A stretch of 54,226 nucleotides of DNA from the NCBI GenBank assembly GCA_934120015.1, contig CAKOTD010000005.1, positions 1 through 54,226 of the forward strand, written 5' to 3'. Under the pieces are notes generated by a model. It was not told where the DNA came from. It saw only the letters and a program-made list of their open reading frames with translations, and did no database searches. Origin of the DNA: an uncultured Bacilli bacterium. Lineage in GTDB: Bacteria > Bacillota_I > Bacilli_A > RF39 > UBA660. Every line of letters starts with the position of its first letter. Positions within the stretch are counted from its first letter, which is position 1. This document shows, one piece after another, positions 7,397 through 15,811 of the stretch. A program made the translations under genes and the position numbers.

Positions 7397-9025
7397 TTAG
7401 AAAATGCCTTCTATTTCTTTACACTTATTTAGTTTAATTTTCTCATAATTTGGATACTTTGGTAACCCCGGCATAGTCATAATATCTCCTAATAAAACTG
7501 TTATAAACTCTGCACCATTATATAATTTTACATCTCTAACCGTTATCTCAAAATCTTTAGGTGAGCCCAATTTTTTAGGATCGTCAGATAGTGAATATTG
7601 TGTTTTAGCAATACAAATGGGCATTTTATCCATACCTAATCTTTGTAAATTTTCTATTTCCTTATTTGCTTTATCTGTATAATTAATTTTAGAAGCATGA
7701 TATATTTCAGTTGCTATTTTAGTAATCTTATCTTTTATTTTCCAAGAAACATCATATAAACAATTCAGTTTTTTTTCACTACTGCAAGCATCTACTACTT
7801 TAATGGCTAAATCAACTGCACCATCACTACCTTTTAAATAGGAATCACAAATACTAAATGGAATATTTTCATCTATACAATAATCTTCAATAACCCTTAT
7901 TTCTAGCGCTGTATCAGTAACATATTTATTCAAAGCAACTACAATATTTACATTATATTTTTTTAAATTGTCAATATGGGCCTTTAAATTTTCCATTCCT
8001 CTTATTACAGCCTCTACATTTATGGCATCAAAATTTTCCTTATCTACACCAGCATTATATTTAAGTGATTTAATAGTTGTAACAAGCACAACACAAGATG
8101 GATTTAAAGCTCCAATTTTACATTTAATATCAAAAAATTTTTCCGCTCCTAAATCAGCCCCAAACCCAGCTTCGGTAACAACATAGTCAGCAAGTTTTAA
8201 ACTATACTTGGTTGCTACTAAAGAATTACAACCATGAGCTATATTTGCAAATGGTCCACCATGAATAATAACAGGATTATTTTCCAGTGTTTGAACTAAA
8301 TTTGGTTTAAATGCTTCCTTTAATAAAACTGTCATTGCTCCCTGAACATTCAAATCTTTTGCAAAGATAGGATTACCACTTTTACTATAACCAATTAAAA
8401 TATTACCTAACCTTTGTTCAAGATCATCTAGATCTTTAGCTAAGCAAAATATTACCATAATTTCACTAGCAGCTGTTATATTAAATGAATCTTTCCTATT
8501 TTCAAGAGATATATTTCTAAGAGACCTATCATTTAAATCTATACATCTTTGAAACTTAATATTATTAACATCAATATCTAGTTCATTTCCAAAATATATG
8601 TGATTATCAATAGCAGAGCATAATAAATTGTTTGCTGTTGTAATAGCATGAAAATCACCATTAAAATGCAAATTGATATCTTCCATTGGAATGACTTGTG
8701 AATATCCTCCACCAGTTGCTCCTCCTTTAAGACCAAATACAGGACCCAGTGACGGTTCACGAAGAGTAATAAGGGCTTTTTTATTAATTTTATTTAGAGC
8801 ATCCCCCAAACCAATACTTACTGTTGTTTTTCCTTCCCCATAAGGAGTTGGATTAGTAGCTGTAACTAATATTAGTTTTCCATTACTATCACCATTTATA
8901 TCATTAATTTTAGCTTTATACTTTCCATAACAATCAATATTATCTTCTGTAAGAGACAATTTCTTGGCTATTTCTTTTATAGGCAAAATATTAGCTCGTT
9001 GAGCTATTTCTATATCAGTTTTCAA
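7397..9025 (-). CDS. fhs: Formate--tetrahydrofolate ligase
   Basis: 542 residues, close to the usual 555. It makes 10-formyl-THF from formate, ATP and THF in the cytoplasm, feeding purine and fMet synthesis. Motifs seen: the P-loop TPYGEGKTTVSIGLGDAL at about 61-78, EPSLGPVFGLKGGATGGG, HFNGDFHAIT, GGPFANIAHGCNS and EAGFGADLGAEKF. The start appears to be TTG at 9025, preceded by GAGAGGTGATCTAA; no in-frame ATG lies between it and the conserved KTDIEIAQRANI. It is single, with its own terminator; a TATAAT lies about 30 bases upstream without a convincing -35. Confidence 0.97.
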   Translation of the reverse strand: MKTDIEIAQRANILPIKEIAKKLSLTEDNIDCYGKYKAKINDINGDSNGKLILVTATNPTPYGEGKTTVSIGLGDALNKINKKALITLREPSLGPVFGLKGGATGGGYSQVIPMEDINLHFNGDFHAITTANNLLCSAIDNHIYFGNELDIDVNNIKFQRCIDLNDRSLRNISLENRKDSFNITAASEIMVIFCLAKDLDDLEQRLGNILIGYSKSGNPIFAKDLNVQGAMTVLLKEAFKPNLVQTLENNPVIIHGGPFANIAHGCNSLVATKYSLKLADYVVTEAGFGADLGAEKFFDIKCKIGALNPSCVVLVTTIKSLKYNAGVDKENFDAINVEAVIRGMENLKAHIDNLKKYNVNIVVALNKYVTDTALEIRVIEDYCIDENIPFSICDSYLKGSDGAVDLAIKVVDACSSEKKLNCLYDVSWKIKDKITKIATEIYHASKINYTDKANKEIENLQRLGMDKMPICIAKTQYSLSDDPKKLGSPKDFEITVRDVKLYNGAEFITVLLGDIMTMPGLPKYPNYEKIKLNKCKEIEGIF

Positions 9026-9099
9026 TTAGATCACCTCTCTACATTTAATTATACTATTTTTTTAATTATTATGCACTAAAAGTTTTATCAAACAAAATT

Positions 9100-9121
9100 A
9101 AAACCGGTATTAACCGGTTTT
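9100..9121. terminator. Terminator after the lipoprotein gene
   Basis: AAAACCGGT-TAAT-ACCGGTTTT on the minus strand, a perfect 9-bp stem that includes part of the stop codon of the lipoprotein gene. Confidence 0.75.
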
Positions 9122-9665
9122 AATAATTATATACACCATTAATTTTATCCATATCAGTCTCACTTAAGTTTTCTATTACCCAATTTTTGTTCTTTTTAGT
9201 AAACTTTAACTCCAATGTATATTTTACCCTATCCTTAGAATTTTTAATTAAATTAAGTTGGTACTCAATAAATTTATCATGATTATAATTACCATTTTCA
9301 TCCTCAAACTTTTCAGGTTCATCAATTAAAGTTTTATTTGCTTCTTCCTTAACTTTTGAATAATCATCTACTTCTATTTCAACTGTTACCACAGCCTTAT
9401 CACCATCTATTTTTTCATCTTTTATTTTATACTCTAAATCTTGGTAATGTTTTTTTAATATACTTTTATATTGTTCCCTATGTGTCTTATTAAAATTCTC
9501 CTCTTCAGCAACAACTTTATCTAAATCATCTAAAACATCTTTATGAAGTGTCTGATATTTTCCCAAAAATATTTCTGCTTGTTTAGTTGGAGTATTATTT
9601 AAATTTGTATTACATCCACATAAGAGCATAAGTGTACATACTAAAATAGTTACATATTTTTTCAT
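9120..9665 (-). CDS. Putative lipoprotein (181 aa)
   Basis: The N-terminus MKKYVTILVCTLMLLCGCNTN is a lipoprotein signal: two Lys, hydrophobic core and lipobox LCGC with the modified Cys at about 18. The mature part is Lys/Glu-rich, with the sequence KVVAEEENFNKTHREQYKSI and a C-terminal strand pattern VKYTLELKFTKKNKNWVIENL resembling the NTF2-like or DUF5105-type lipoproteins of Bacillota; that family placement is tentative. It would be anchored to the outer face of the membrane. GAGAGGAGAATAAAT precedes the ATG. Single gene. Confidence 0.8.
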   Translation of the reverse strand: MKKYVTILVCTLMLLCGCNTNLNNTPTKQAEIFLGKYQTLHKDVLDDLDKVVAEEENFNKTHREQYKSILKKHYQDLEYKIKDEKIDGDKAVVTVEIEVDDYSKVKEEANKTLIDEPEKFEDENGNYNHDKFIEYQLNLIKNSKDRVKYTLELKFTKKNKNWVIENLSETDMDKINGVYNY

Positions 9666-9751
9666 ATTTATTCTCCTCTCATTACTATTTTGGAAATTAT
9701 TTCATATTTTATTCATAATTGTTAAATAGTGTAAATAAGAGTATATGAATA

Positions 9752-9779
9752 TTGACTTTAAATTTGCACATGATAAAAT
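9752..9779 (+). promoter_or_regulatory. Promoter of the 347-aa gene
   Basis: TTGACT and TAAAAT separated by 16 bases; the ATG at 9798 lies 18 bases past the -10. Confidence 0.6.
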
Positions 9780-9797
9780 TAAAATAGAGGTGAGCCT

Positions 9798-10841
9798 ATG
9801 AACATTATTGAAGCAAAAACAAAAAACGAACTTATCAAGTCATATGCTTTTCGTTTAAAAGCCTATAATATTAGTTTTAAACTCAAAGAACTTAAAAATG
9901 CATTTAATGATTTAAGTGGACATGAATTGATGGTTACACTAAATAATATGGTTAAAAATAGAGATAATGCACTTGATTTTTTGACAAAAAGAAATATTAA
10001 ATATGTTGATAAAGGGCTAGAAACTTCAAAATTAAAACAGATGCTTCAAAAAGAGTTAAGCTTAAAAGATGTCACTGAATTCGAAAGTGAAGATAAAGAT
10101 TATTTCAAATTTAAAGGAAGTGATAATCAAGTTTTTATTGTTCGTAATTTAGGGGACGATTCCAGAGCATTATTTCTTAACATGTTAAATGCATCTAATA
10201 TTAATTTAAAAGATGGAAGAAAAAATGCTGATGAAATATTTAGACTTTTGAAAGAAAAAAAGTTTATAGAAGTTAAATTAGAAGGATCAAGTGAAATAAA
10301 AAACAATCCACAATACGGAAAAGTAACAGGTACTATTGCAAAAGAAATGGAAAAGAAATTTCCTGATAAAGAAGTTTTGATTTCCCCAAAGGAAAACTTA
10401 TATGTTATAAAGGGAAATCCTGATGAAAAAGATTTGATTCTAAATGTTCAACACGAAGACAACAAACTCAAAGTTAAACCGGTTACACAAAAAACATATG
10501 GTGAAAAAAATGAGATAAATATAAATCAAGATAATGAGAAAACACCTAATGATACATTACAGATTATTGAAAATGATATCGACGTACAAACTATTATTGA
10601 TGAAGGTTTAGATAATTCCTTAAGTAATAATGATATTATTAACGCAGTCGAAAATAGTTTGAAAAATCGAAATATTAATATTCTGCATTCTAATTTAATT
10701 AGTATAATAAATGCAATGATTGCAAGAGCTAAACAAAAAAGACAAACAGGTAGTCAAAATATGCAATCTAAGAATGCAAAACAATATGTTTTAAGGTCAA
10801 ACAATTATATAAATTTATCTAATGATAATGCTGCTGCATAA
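9798..10841 (+). CDS. Hypothetical protein (347 aa)
   Basis: I do not recognise the family. Soluble, no signal peptide or membrane span. Residues 1-110 are mainly helical and highly charged (RLKAYNISFKLKELKNAFND). Residues 115-230 alternate strands and helices, with KDYFKFKGSDNQVFIVRNLG and EVLISPKENLYVIKGNPDEK. A polar Asn/Asp-rich stretch follows from about 230. The C-terminus ends in a basic segment (ARAKQKRQTG) and a low-complexity tail. GAGGTGAGCCT precedes the ATG. It has its own promoter and terminator. Its place beside the zinc-ribbon operon (convergent) gives no clear hint of function. Confidence 0.75.
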   Translation: MNIIEAKTKNELIKSYAFRLKAYNISFKLKELKNAFNDLSGHELMVTLNNMVKNRDNALDFLTKRNIKYVDKGLETSKLKQMLQKELSLKDVTEFESEDKDYFKFKGSDNQVFIVRNLGDDSRALFLNMLNASNINLKDGRKNADEIFRLLKEKKFIEVKLEGSSEIKNNPQYGKVTGTIAKEMEKKFPDKEVLISPKENLYVIKGNPDEKDLILNVQHEDNKLKVKPVTQKTYGEKNEININQDNEKTPNDTLQIIENDIDVQTIIDEGLDNSLSNNDIINAVENSLKNRNINILHSNLISIINAMIARAKQKRQTGSQNMQSKNAKQYVLRSNNYINLSNDNAAA

Positions 10842-10861
10842 AAGCCAATAAGGCTTTTTTT
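10841..10861 (+). terminator. Terminator of the 347-aa gene
   Basis: AAAGCC-AATAA-GGCTTT followed by TTTTTC. The stem begins at the last base of the TAA stop. Confidence 0.85.
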
Positions 10862-10892
10862 CATTATAAAATTTATTTTATCTTACACATAC

Positions 10893-10927
10893 AAAAAGCC
10901 TCGTTTCTTATGCCAAAGAAACGGGGC
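10893..10927 (-). terminator. Terminator of the zinc-ribbon operon, similar to the IS right-end hairpin
   Basis: GCCCCGTTTCTT-TGGCAT-AAGAAACGAGGC followed by TTTTTG, a 12-bp stem with one G-U. It is about 30 bases past the last stop codon of the operon. The sequence is nearly the same as the hairpin inside the IS element at 23412-23445, and the likeness runs on past the T tract. Confidence 0.85.
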
Positions 10928-10957
10928 TCGTATTATTTTATTATCTTGTAATTTTCC

Positions 10958-11533
10958 CTATCCTTTATATTCAATTTTTCTTCTACAAAATTTACAAGTT
11001 CCAGTTTGTTCAGTAATCATGTTATCAGAACCACAATTTGGACAATGAACAACATGAGTGTTTTTAGCAATTTCTCTTTTCTCTTTCATTAATAAATCAT
11101 TTTTTTGGGATATTTCTGCTTCCCTTTTCTCTGATTCATTAATATAATCTCTAATGCCATTGCTAACTCTACTTCCTACCTTATTAAATAATGCTTTTAG
11201 CATTAATGAAAGAATTAAATAAATTATTCCAACAGTAAATAAAGTTTTACTATAATTAATAAACCTAGAATTATACAAATCAGAATTAATCACATCATTA
11301 AAATAAGGAATAGACTCTTTATCTAAGTGTGCCAAATCAAAAATGGAATTTAATCCTTTAGGAATTAATATTATAGCTGCAACACTAATTAAAATTATTG
11401 GGGTAGTTTTCTTATTATTATAAACAAAACATCTCATAAAAAGTAAGCAAATTCCTAAAAATGGAATGAAATATATAAATACAAGAACTACAGGAATACT
11501 GCACAAAAATCTAACAAACTGATTATATTTCAT
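10958..11533 (-). CDS. Membrane protein with C-terminal zinc ribbon
   Basis: 191 residues. Three membrane segments are visible (about 8-30, 42-62 and 94-116). A charged helix follows (ESEKREAEISQKNDLLMKEK), then a C-terminal Cys4 zinc ribbon: CPNCGSDNMITEQTGTCKFC at about 163-182. The ribbon would face the cytoplasm. It is the last gene of the operon, nine bases after the VWA fusion, with TAGGAGGTTTTT as ribosome binding site. No enzyme motif is seen. In this operon five proteins combine membrane spans with such ribbons, so a scaffold or metal-sensing part of one complex is a reasonable inference. Confidence 0.85.
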   Translation of the reverse strand: MKYNQFVRFLCSIPVVLVFIYFIPFLGICLLFMRCFVYNNKKTTPIILISVAAIILIPKGLNSIFDLAHLDKESIPYFNDVINSDLYNSRFINYSKTLFTVGIIYLILSLMLKALFNKVGSRVSNGIRDYINESEKREAEISQKNDLLMKEKREIAKNTHVVHCPNCGSDNMITEQTGTCKFCRRKIEYKG

Positions 11534-11542
11534 AAAAACCTC

Positions 11543-14314
11543 CTAATTTACTTCTGGATACCTTAAATCCACTGAAGCATCCTCTGCTATGCCATCACCA
11601 TTCTTATCATACTTAAACTTATAATCATATTCATTTGTCCATGCGACAAAAGAGAATGACCATTTACTATATTTACTACGAGTTACATCAATATATCTAA
11701 CTTCTCCAGGGAAATTATTATCATAAACTTCTATTTTAAATTTATTTGCATCGTTAATATCTTGGATTAACTTCGTAGCATTTATGACATGAGTCCCAGA
11801 AATTGAAAGAATAACAGGAGTTCCACCACTTAACTGATTATATAATTCATCAAATGCATTATCTGGGCTTGTACTAAAAGAAGTTCTTTTATCACTAGCT
11901 TGTAAAATATATAATCTCCAAATAGCATTCATCATTTGACTTTCATCTTTTACTACTTTTGTATTAAAAGTATCAGAATCAATATTTAATAAACCAACTT
12001 GATATTTTGTAAAATCAGCATCTGAACTTTTATAATCCTTAGTAATAAATGTTGCACCAATTTCAGATAGAATGTCATAATATTCTTTTTTTATCATCAA
12101 AGTACTATTTTCAACTCTATCCCAATAGTCAGCAGGTCTAAATAATAAAATGTTTAATGCATCATTAGTTATTTTATAATCATATAGTGCATCATGATTT
12201 GCAAAATAAGTATTACTAAAATCATAACCATTCGACCAAAAATCTGATGAATAAAAAGCAAATAATTGTTTATTATCTTTAAATCCCATAGTTATTGGTA
12301 ATTGATTTTTATAATATAACATTGCAAACGTTGCCATACCATAGCAATTACCCCCATCAGATCTATTACTTGAAAAATTACTGAATGAAAAACCATCTCT
12401 AGTAACTATAAAACCACTATTAGCTTGAATCATTCCATCAATTTTATCATCCCCATCTGTATCTACTAAATCATAGTTGATATCAGCGGCTAAAATTGCA
12501 TAAATTTCATCAAGTGCAGAGGAATCTGTGGCATTATAATAATCACAGCCTGTTGATTCAGCTATTTCATCCAAAGTATAAGTGTCTATTTCAGAGCCCA
12601 ATCCAATAATGCAAACCTTTATTCTTTTATCTTTTGCTTGCTCAATAATTGTACTTTTATTTAATGAAAAATTTCCTCTTGTATTCTTACCATCAGTTAG
12701 TAATACAATATAGTGATTATTATTATCATCAACTTCAAATTCATTTATACCACTATTTAATGCCGTTATTATATCAGTACCATCTGCATTACTATTCCAA
12801 TTACTTTCCATTGAATTTACTACTTGTTTTAAATATTCTATATTATCTGTAAAACTTGATAAATTTACATAATCACCTGAAAATTCAGCTATACCAAATT
12901 GATAATTTCCCGTAAATTTCTCTATCATTTTATTTGTTAGAGTTAATCTTTTAAAACTAGTATCATTGCCAATAGCGCCTGTACTTCCACCATAACCTGC
13001 ATCAACCATTTGCTCCATACTATACATCGATACTGAATTATCAATTATAAACATAATTTGTGATTTATAATTAGTTAAAACAACATTGCTATCACCTATA
13101 ACATATTTTGAAAAATGTTTTAATGTCACAGTAATAGTTTTATCTTGTAAATTCACAATAGTTGGCATTGCCTCTAATTTTTTTGTTTCCTCATTAAAAT
13201 AATAAAGAGTCAAATTGTTTTCATCTAAACCTTTTGCTAGTATATCCTCAATATTATACTTAATTGTTACCACTACACTATCAATTGCACCATTTGAATA
13301 AAAATTATAAACTGTATCAAGCAAACCATCAATATCAGTAAATGCTGAATTCTTAATTATATCAATTGTTGTACTAGCAATATTACCTTTTCCTGTTATC
13401 TGCATTGAAACACCAAGTTTTGATTCATCAATTGTATATATTAATAGTCTTTCACTATCTTTTATTCCATCATTTTTAGAATCAACCTTCAATGGATCTA
13501 ACCCTAAATCAAGTTCGTCTCCATCATTAATTCCGTCTCCATCTGTATCCTTCTTTAATGGATCAGTCTTTGTTTGTTCTATTTCAAATTTATCTGGTAA
13601 TCCATCTCCATCTGTATCTGCCGAATATGGATTTGTACCTAATTCTTTTTCTTGTGCATTAGTTAACCCATCATTATCACTATCAACAATAGTTTCATCT
13701 TCAGGTATCTGAATTACACCTGAAAGCGGTTGAGAATTATCATTTAAAGAAATAACCCTAACCTCTTTTGTTATTTTTTTACCACTTGGAGCCTGTGCTG
13801 TTATGGAATATGTTCCTTTTTCTTTAGGAAGTTTCCATTTTACAGTAGCCCCCTCACTTTCGATGTCTCCATTTTCTGTATTAAATTTAATATCAGTAAT
13901 TTTATTTTTTTGCTTATCAAGTGCTAATACATTTAATGTTAACGTTGTTGATTGAGTATAAGTTACATTTGCATCCCCATTCTCACTATCCCAACTTATA
14001 CTTGTAAAATCATATAAATTGTTAAATAACATTATACCAGTTATAATTACTAACAAAAATCCAGTAGCAATACCAAATATCTTTTTATAATTCCAAATAA
14101 ATTCTTTAATTCTCCCAAATAATAGTTTTATTTTCCCAAAAAATGGTATTAAAGGATTATTTTTTGCTAACTGCTGAGATAATGTTTCTTTATTATCTTC
14201 ATTAATATTATATTGCTCCATACAACCTAATGTTTTTCTATCAACATGTGTACCACATTCAGAGCAAAAATCATGATTTTCATTTATTTTATGTCCACAA
14301 TTTGGGCAAAACAT
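11543..14314 (-). CDS. Membrane-anchored zinc-ribbon / calcium-repeat / VWA / cysteine-peptidase-like protein
   Basis: 923 residues, an unusual fusion. Order: Cys4 ribbon at 2-24 (CPNCG...CSECG); one membrane span at about 79-100; Ig-like region at 105-190; three to four thrombospondin type-3 calcium repeats at about 209-287 (DSDNDGLTN, DTDGDGLPD, DTDGDGIND); VWA domain at about 419-610 with MIDAS DNSVS (D425, S427, S429) and TDGKN; a further DTDGDDKIDG repeat; then a region with GGNCYGMA (C657), GTHVIN (H842) and VYDNN (D865/N866), which fits a papain-like Cys-His-Asn/Asp triad. The ribbon would be inside and the remainder outside the cell. ATG 14314 is preferred over GTG 14329 because GAGGAAAG sits at good distance and the protein then begins with the ribbon, as in its neighbour at 17426. 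Confidence 0.85.
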   Translation of the reverse strand: MFCPNCGHKINENHDFCSECGTHVDRKTLGCMEQYNINEDNKETLSQQLAKNNPLIPFFGKIKLLFGRIKEFIWNYKKIFGIATGFLLVIITGIMLFNNLYDFTSISWDSENGDANVTYTQSTTLTLNVLALDKQKNKITDIKFNTENGDIESEGATVKWKLPKEKGTYSITAQAPSGKKITKEVRVISLNDNSQPLSGVIQIPEDETIVDSDNDGLTNAQEKELGTNPYSADTDGDGLPDKFEIEQTKTDPLKKDTDGDGINDGDELDLGLDPLKVDSKNDGIKDSERLLIYTIDESKLGVSMQITGKGNIASTTIDIIKNSAFTDIDGLLDTVYNFYSNGAIDSVVVTIKYNIEDILAKGLDENNLTLYYFNEETKKLEAMPTIVNLQDKTITVTLKHFSKYVIGDSNVVLTNYKSQIMFIIDNSVSMYSMEQMVDAGYGGSTGAIGNDTSFKRLTLTNKMIEKFTGNYQFGIAEFSGDYVNLSSFTDNIEYLKQVVNSMESNWNSNADGTDIITALNSGINEFEVDDNNNHYIVLLTDGKNTRGNFSLNKSTIIEQAKDKRIKVCIIGLGSEIDTYTLDEIAESTGCDYYNATDSSALDEIYAILAADINYDLVDTDGDDKIDGMIQANSGFIVTRDGFSFSNFSSNRSDGGNCYGMATFAMLYYKNQLPITMGFKDNKQLFAFYSSDFWSNGYDFSNTYFANHDALYDYKITNDALNILLFRPADYWDRVENSTLMIKKEYYDILSEIGATFITKDYKSSDADFTKYQVGLLNIDSDTFNTKVVKDESQMMNAIWRLYILQASDKRTSFSTSPDNAFDELYNQLSGGTPVILSISGTHVINATKLIQDINDANKFKIEVYDNNFPGEVRYIDVTRSKYSKWSFSFVAWTNEYDYKFKYDKNGDGIAEDASVDLRYPEVN

Positions 14315-14329
14315 ATAGACTTTCCTCAC

Positions 14330-14527
14330 CTTCTAATTTAAATAAAATAATAATTATATTTAATTTAAACATTATAGTTAGATTTTGGTATAATCATGCA
14401 TAAATATTAAAGCATTTTAAACTTTATATTATAATGATTAAGTTTAAATAGATATTTTTTTTAGATTATGATAGCTTTTTTTATATCTAATATTTAAACA
14501 TATCTAAAGCATTTTCTATACCACTTG
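14330..14527. other. AT-rich gap inside the zinc-ribbon operon
   Basis: About 200 bases with no gene, unlike the 8-18 base spacing elsewhere in the operon. A minus-strand TTTAAA...TATAAT pair at about 14415-14445 could be an internal promoter for the VWA fusion gene. No clear terminator is present. Confidence 0.4.
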
Positions 14528-15199
14528 TTACAGAACCAACATATCACCATATGTATTAAAACCTTTATAGTTTATTTCTACTTCTTCTTCAATGCCCATC
14601 ATTTCAATTGTGAAAGACATATTTTCAATATAATTAGATGAATTTATAAATACGCTTATATTTATATCATCACTAACTATGTTTGATGTATCAACATTTC
14701 AATCTATTTGTGACATAGCGGTAATTTTTTTACTATCGATAGTACCAGTATAATAAGTACCCACCATCTCTGCTTTCTTCTGTTATATCAATATATAATC
14801 ATTTAGATTAATCCAAGAATTAGTTTCACCACCATTATATTTTGTAGTAGCCCACTTTCCATTAGATGAATCTCCTCCAAAAGCAACTGTGACTTTTGAA
14901 TAATTAATTTTATTTTTGTAATCAGTATAGTCTTCTGTTTCAACGCCATAAGTAGATGTTGAACAATAACTTACTTGATCTTTTCTATCATCCCTACAAC
15001 TCATATTAGTTGTGACATCCATAATTTCAGTCTTTGCTGTCATTACCACATCATAACTATAATTGTTTAGATTTTCAGTCATAACTTTTTTAGCTGCTGA
15101 TAATTTGCTATCACTATTTATTCTGTTTTCTACCTTATCATATCCAGAAACACAAACAACTAGCAATGTCATTAAAGCAAAATATAATATTTTCTTCAT
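14528..15199 (-). pseudogene. Decayed lipoprotein gene of the zinc-ribbon operon
   Basis: The 5' part encodes a signal-peptide-like start (MKKILYFALMTLLVVCVSGYDK) with Tyr where a lipobox Cys is expected (VSGY for VSGC), then 138 readable residues ending in NDYILI. An in-frame TAA at 14783-14785 stops it. The same frame continues for 27 codons (QKKAEMVGTYYTGTIDSK...), meets TGA at 14699-14701 (...SQID-TGA-NVDTSN, where Trp would fit), and runs 56 more codons to TAA at 14528. Both stops and the lipobox change are one-base changes, so this is a recent pseudogene, unless assembly errors are to blame. The open part alone could still give a short non-lipidated secreted protein. Confidence 0.8.
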
Positions 15200-15208
15200 A
15201 TATTCAGT

Positions 15209-15793
15209 CTAAAATTTATTCCCACACATAAAGCAAGTTTCTGCATTTGCATCCACTTGGTTTCTACAATGTGGACAGAATTTTTTAGTAGGATCAATTT
15301 GTGATTGTTGTATTGGTTGTTGAACTTGTTGATAATTTACTGATTGTTGTGGTTGTACTGGTTGGACATTTTGTTTTTTATAGAAAATAGCATGTCCAAT
15401 TAATGCAATTATTCCAATCCATAGTACCCAAAATCCTAAGCCATATTTAATATACTCAGAATCAACATCTAATCTAATGATTAATGATATAGCAAATACT
15501 GCTACTAAAATTGTTGGGATTAAAGCAAATTTAGGATTTTTTGCTTTTTGAACTAAATTACCAACCCAATTATTAAATAATTGTGGTACATATTTTTCAA
15601 TAAAATCTTGAAAAATAAATAACGCATTAGCTAATGTTAATACTAATACTATTTTACCTTCCCAATACCCCCACAAAGAAATTGATTGAGTATAACCAAA
15701 TACTGAAACAGTATAGTATGGTAAGAAACAACCTAAAATTAATCCTGCAATTCCAATTAATGCTAGTATTCTTTTATTTTTAATTACTTCCAT
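15209..15793 (-). CDS. Four-span membrane protein with C-terminal zinc ribbon
   Basis: 194 residues. Membrane segments at about 9-28, 44-62, 88-106 and 117-137. A Gln/Pro linker follows (QPVQPQQSVNYQQVQQPIQQ), then a C-terminal Cys4 ribbon (FCPHCRNQVDANAETCFMCG, about 172-191). The linker is almost the same as the N-terminal linker of the next upstream gene (QPIQPQQPVSYQQVQQ), which suggests exchange or a shared binding role. Both linker and ribbon should be cytoplasmic. Preceded by GGAGAAAAAAATA. No enzyme motif. Confidence 0.85.
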   Translation of the reverse strand: MEVIKNKRILALIGIAGLILGCFLPYYTVSVFGYTQSISLWGYWEGKIVLVLTLANALFIFQDFIEKYVPQLFNNWVGNLVQKAKNPKFALIPTILVAVFAISLIIRLDVDSEYIKYGLGFWVLWIGIIALIGHAIFYKKQNVQPVQPQQSVNYQQVQQPIQQSQIDPTKKFCPHCRNQVDANAETCFMCGNKF

Positions 15794-15811
15794 TATTTTT
15801 TTCTCCTTTTA

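Noticed and set aside
14699..14701. TGA read as Trp (alternative genetic code)
   Set aside because: Intact genes such as gatB end in TGA and use TGG for Trp; the same reading frame also has TAA, so decay explains it better.
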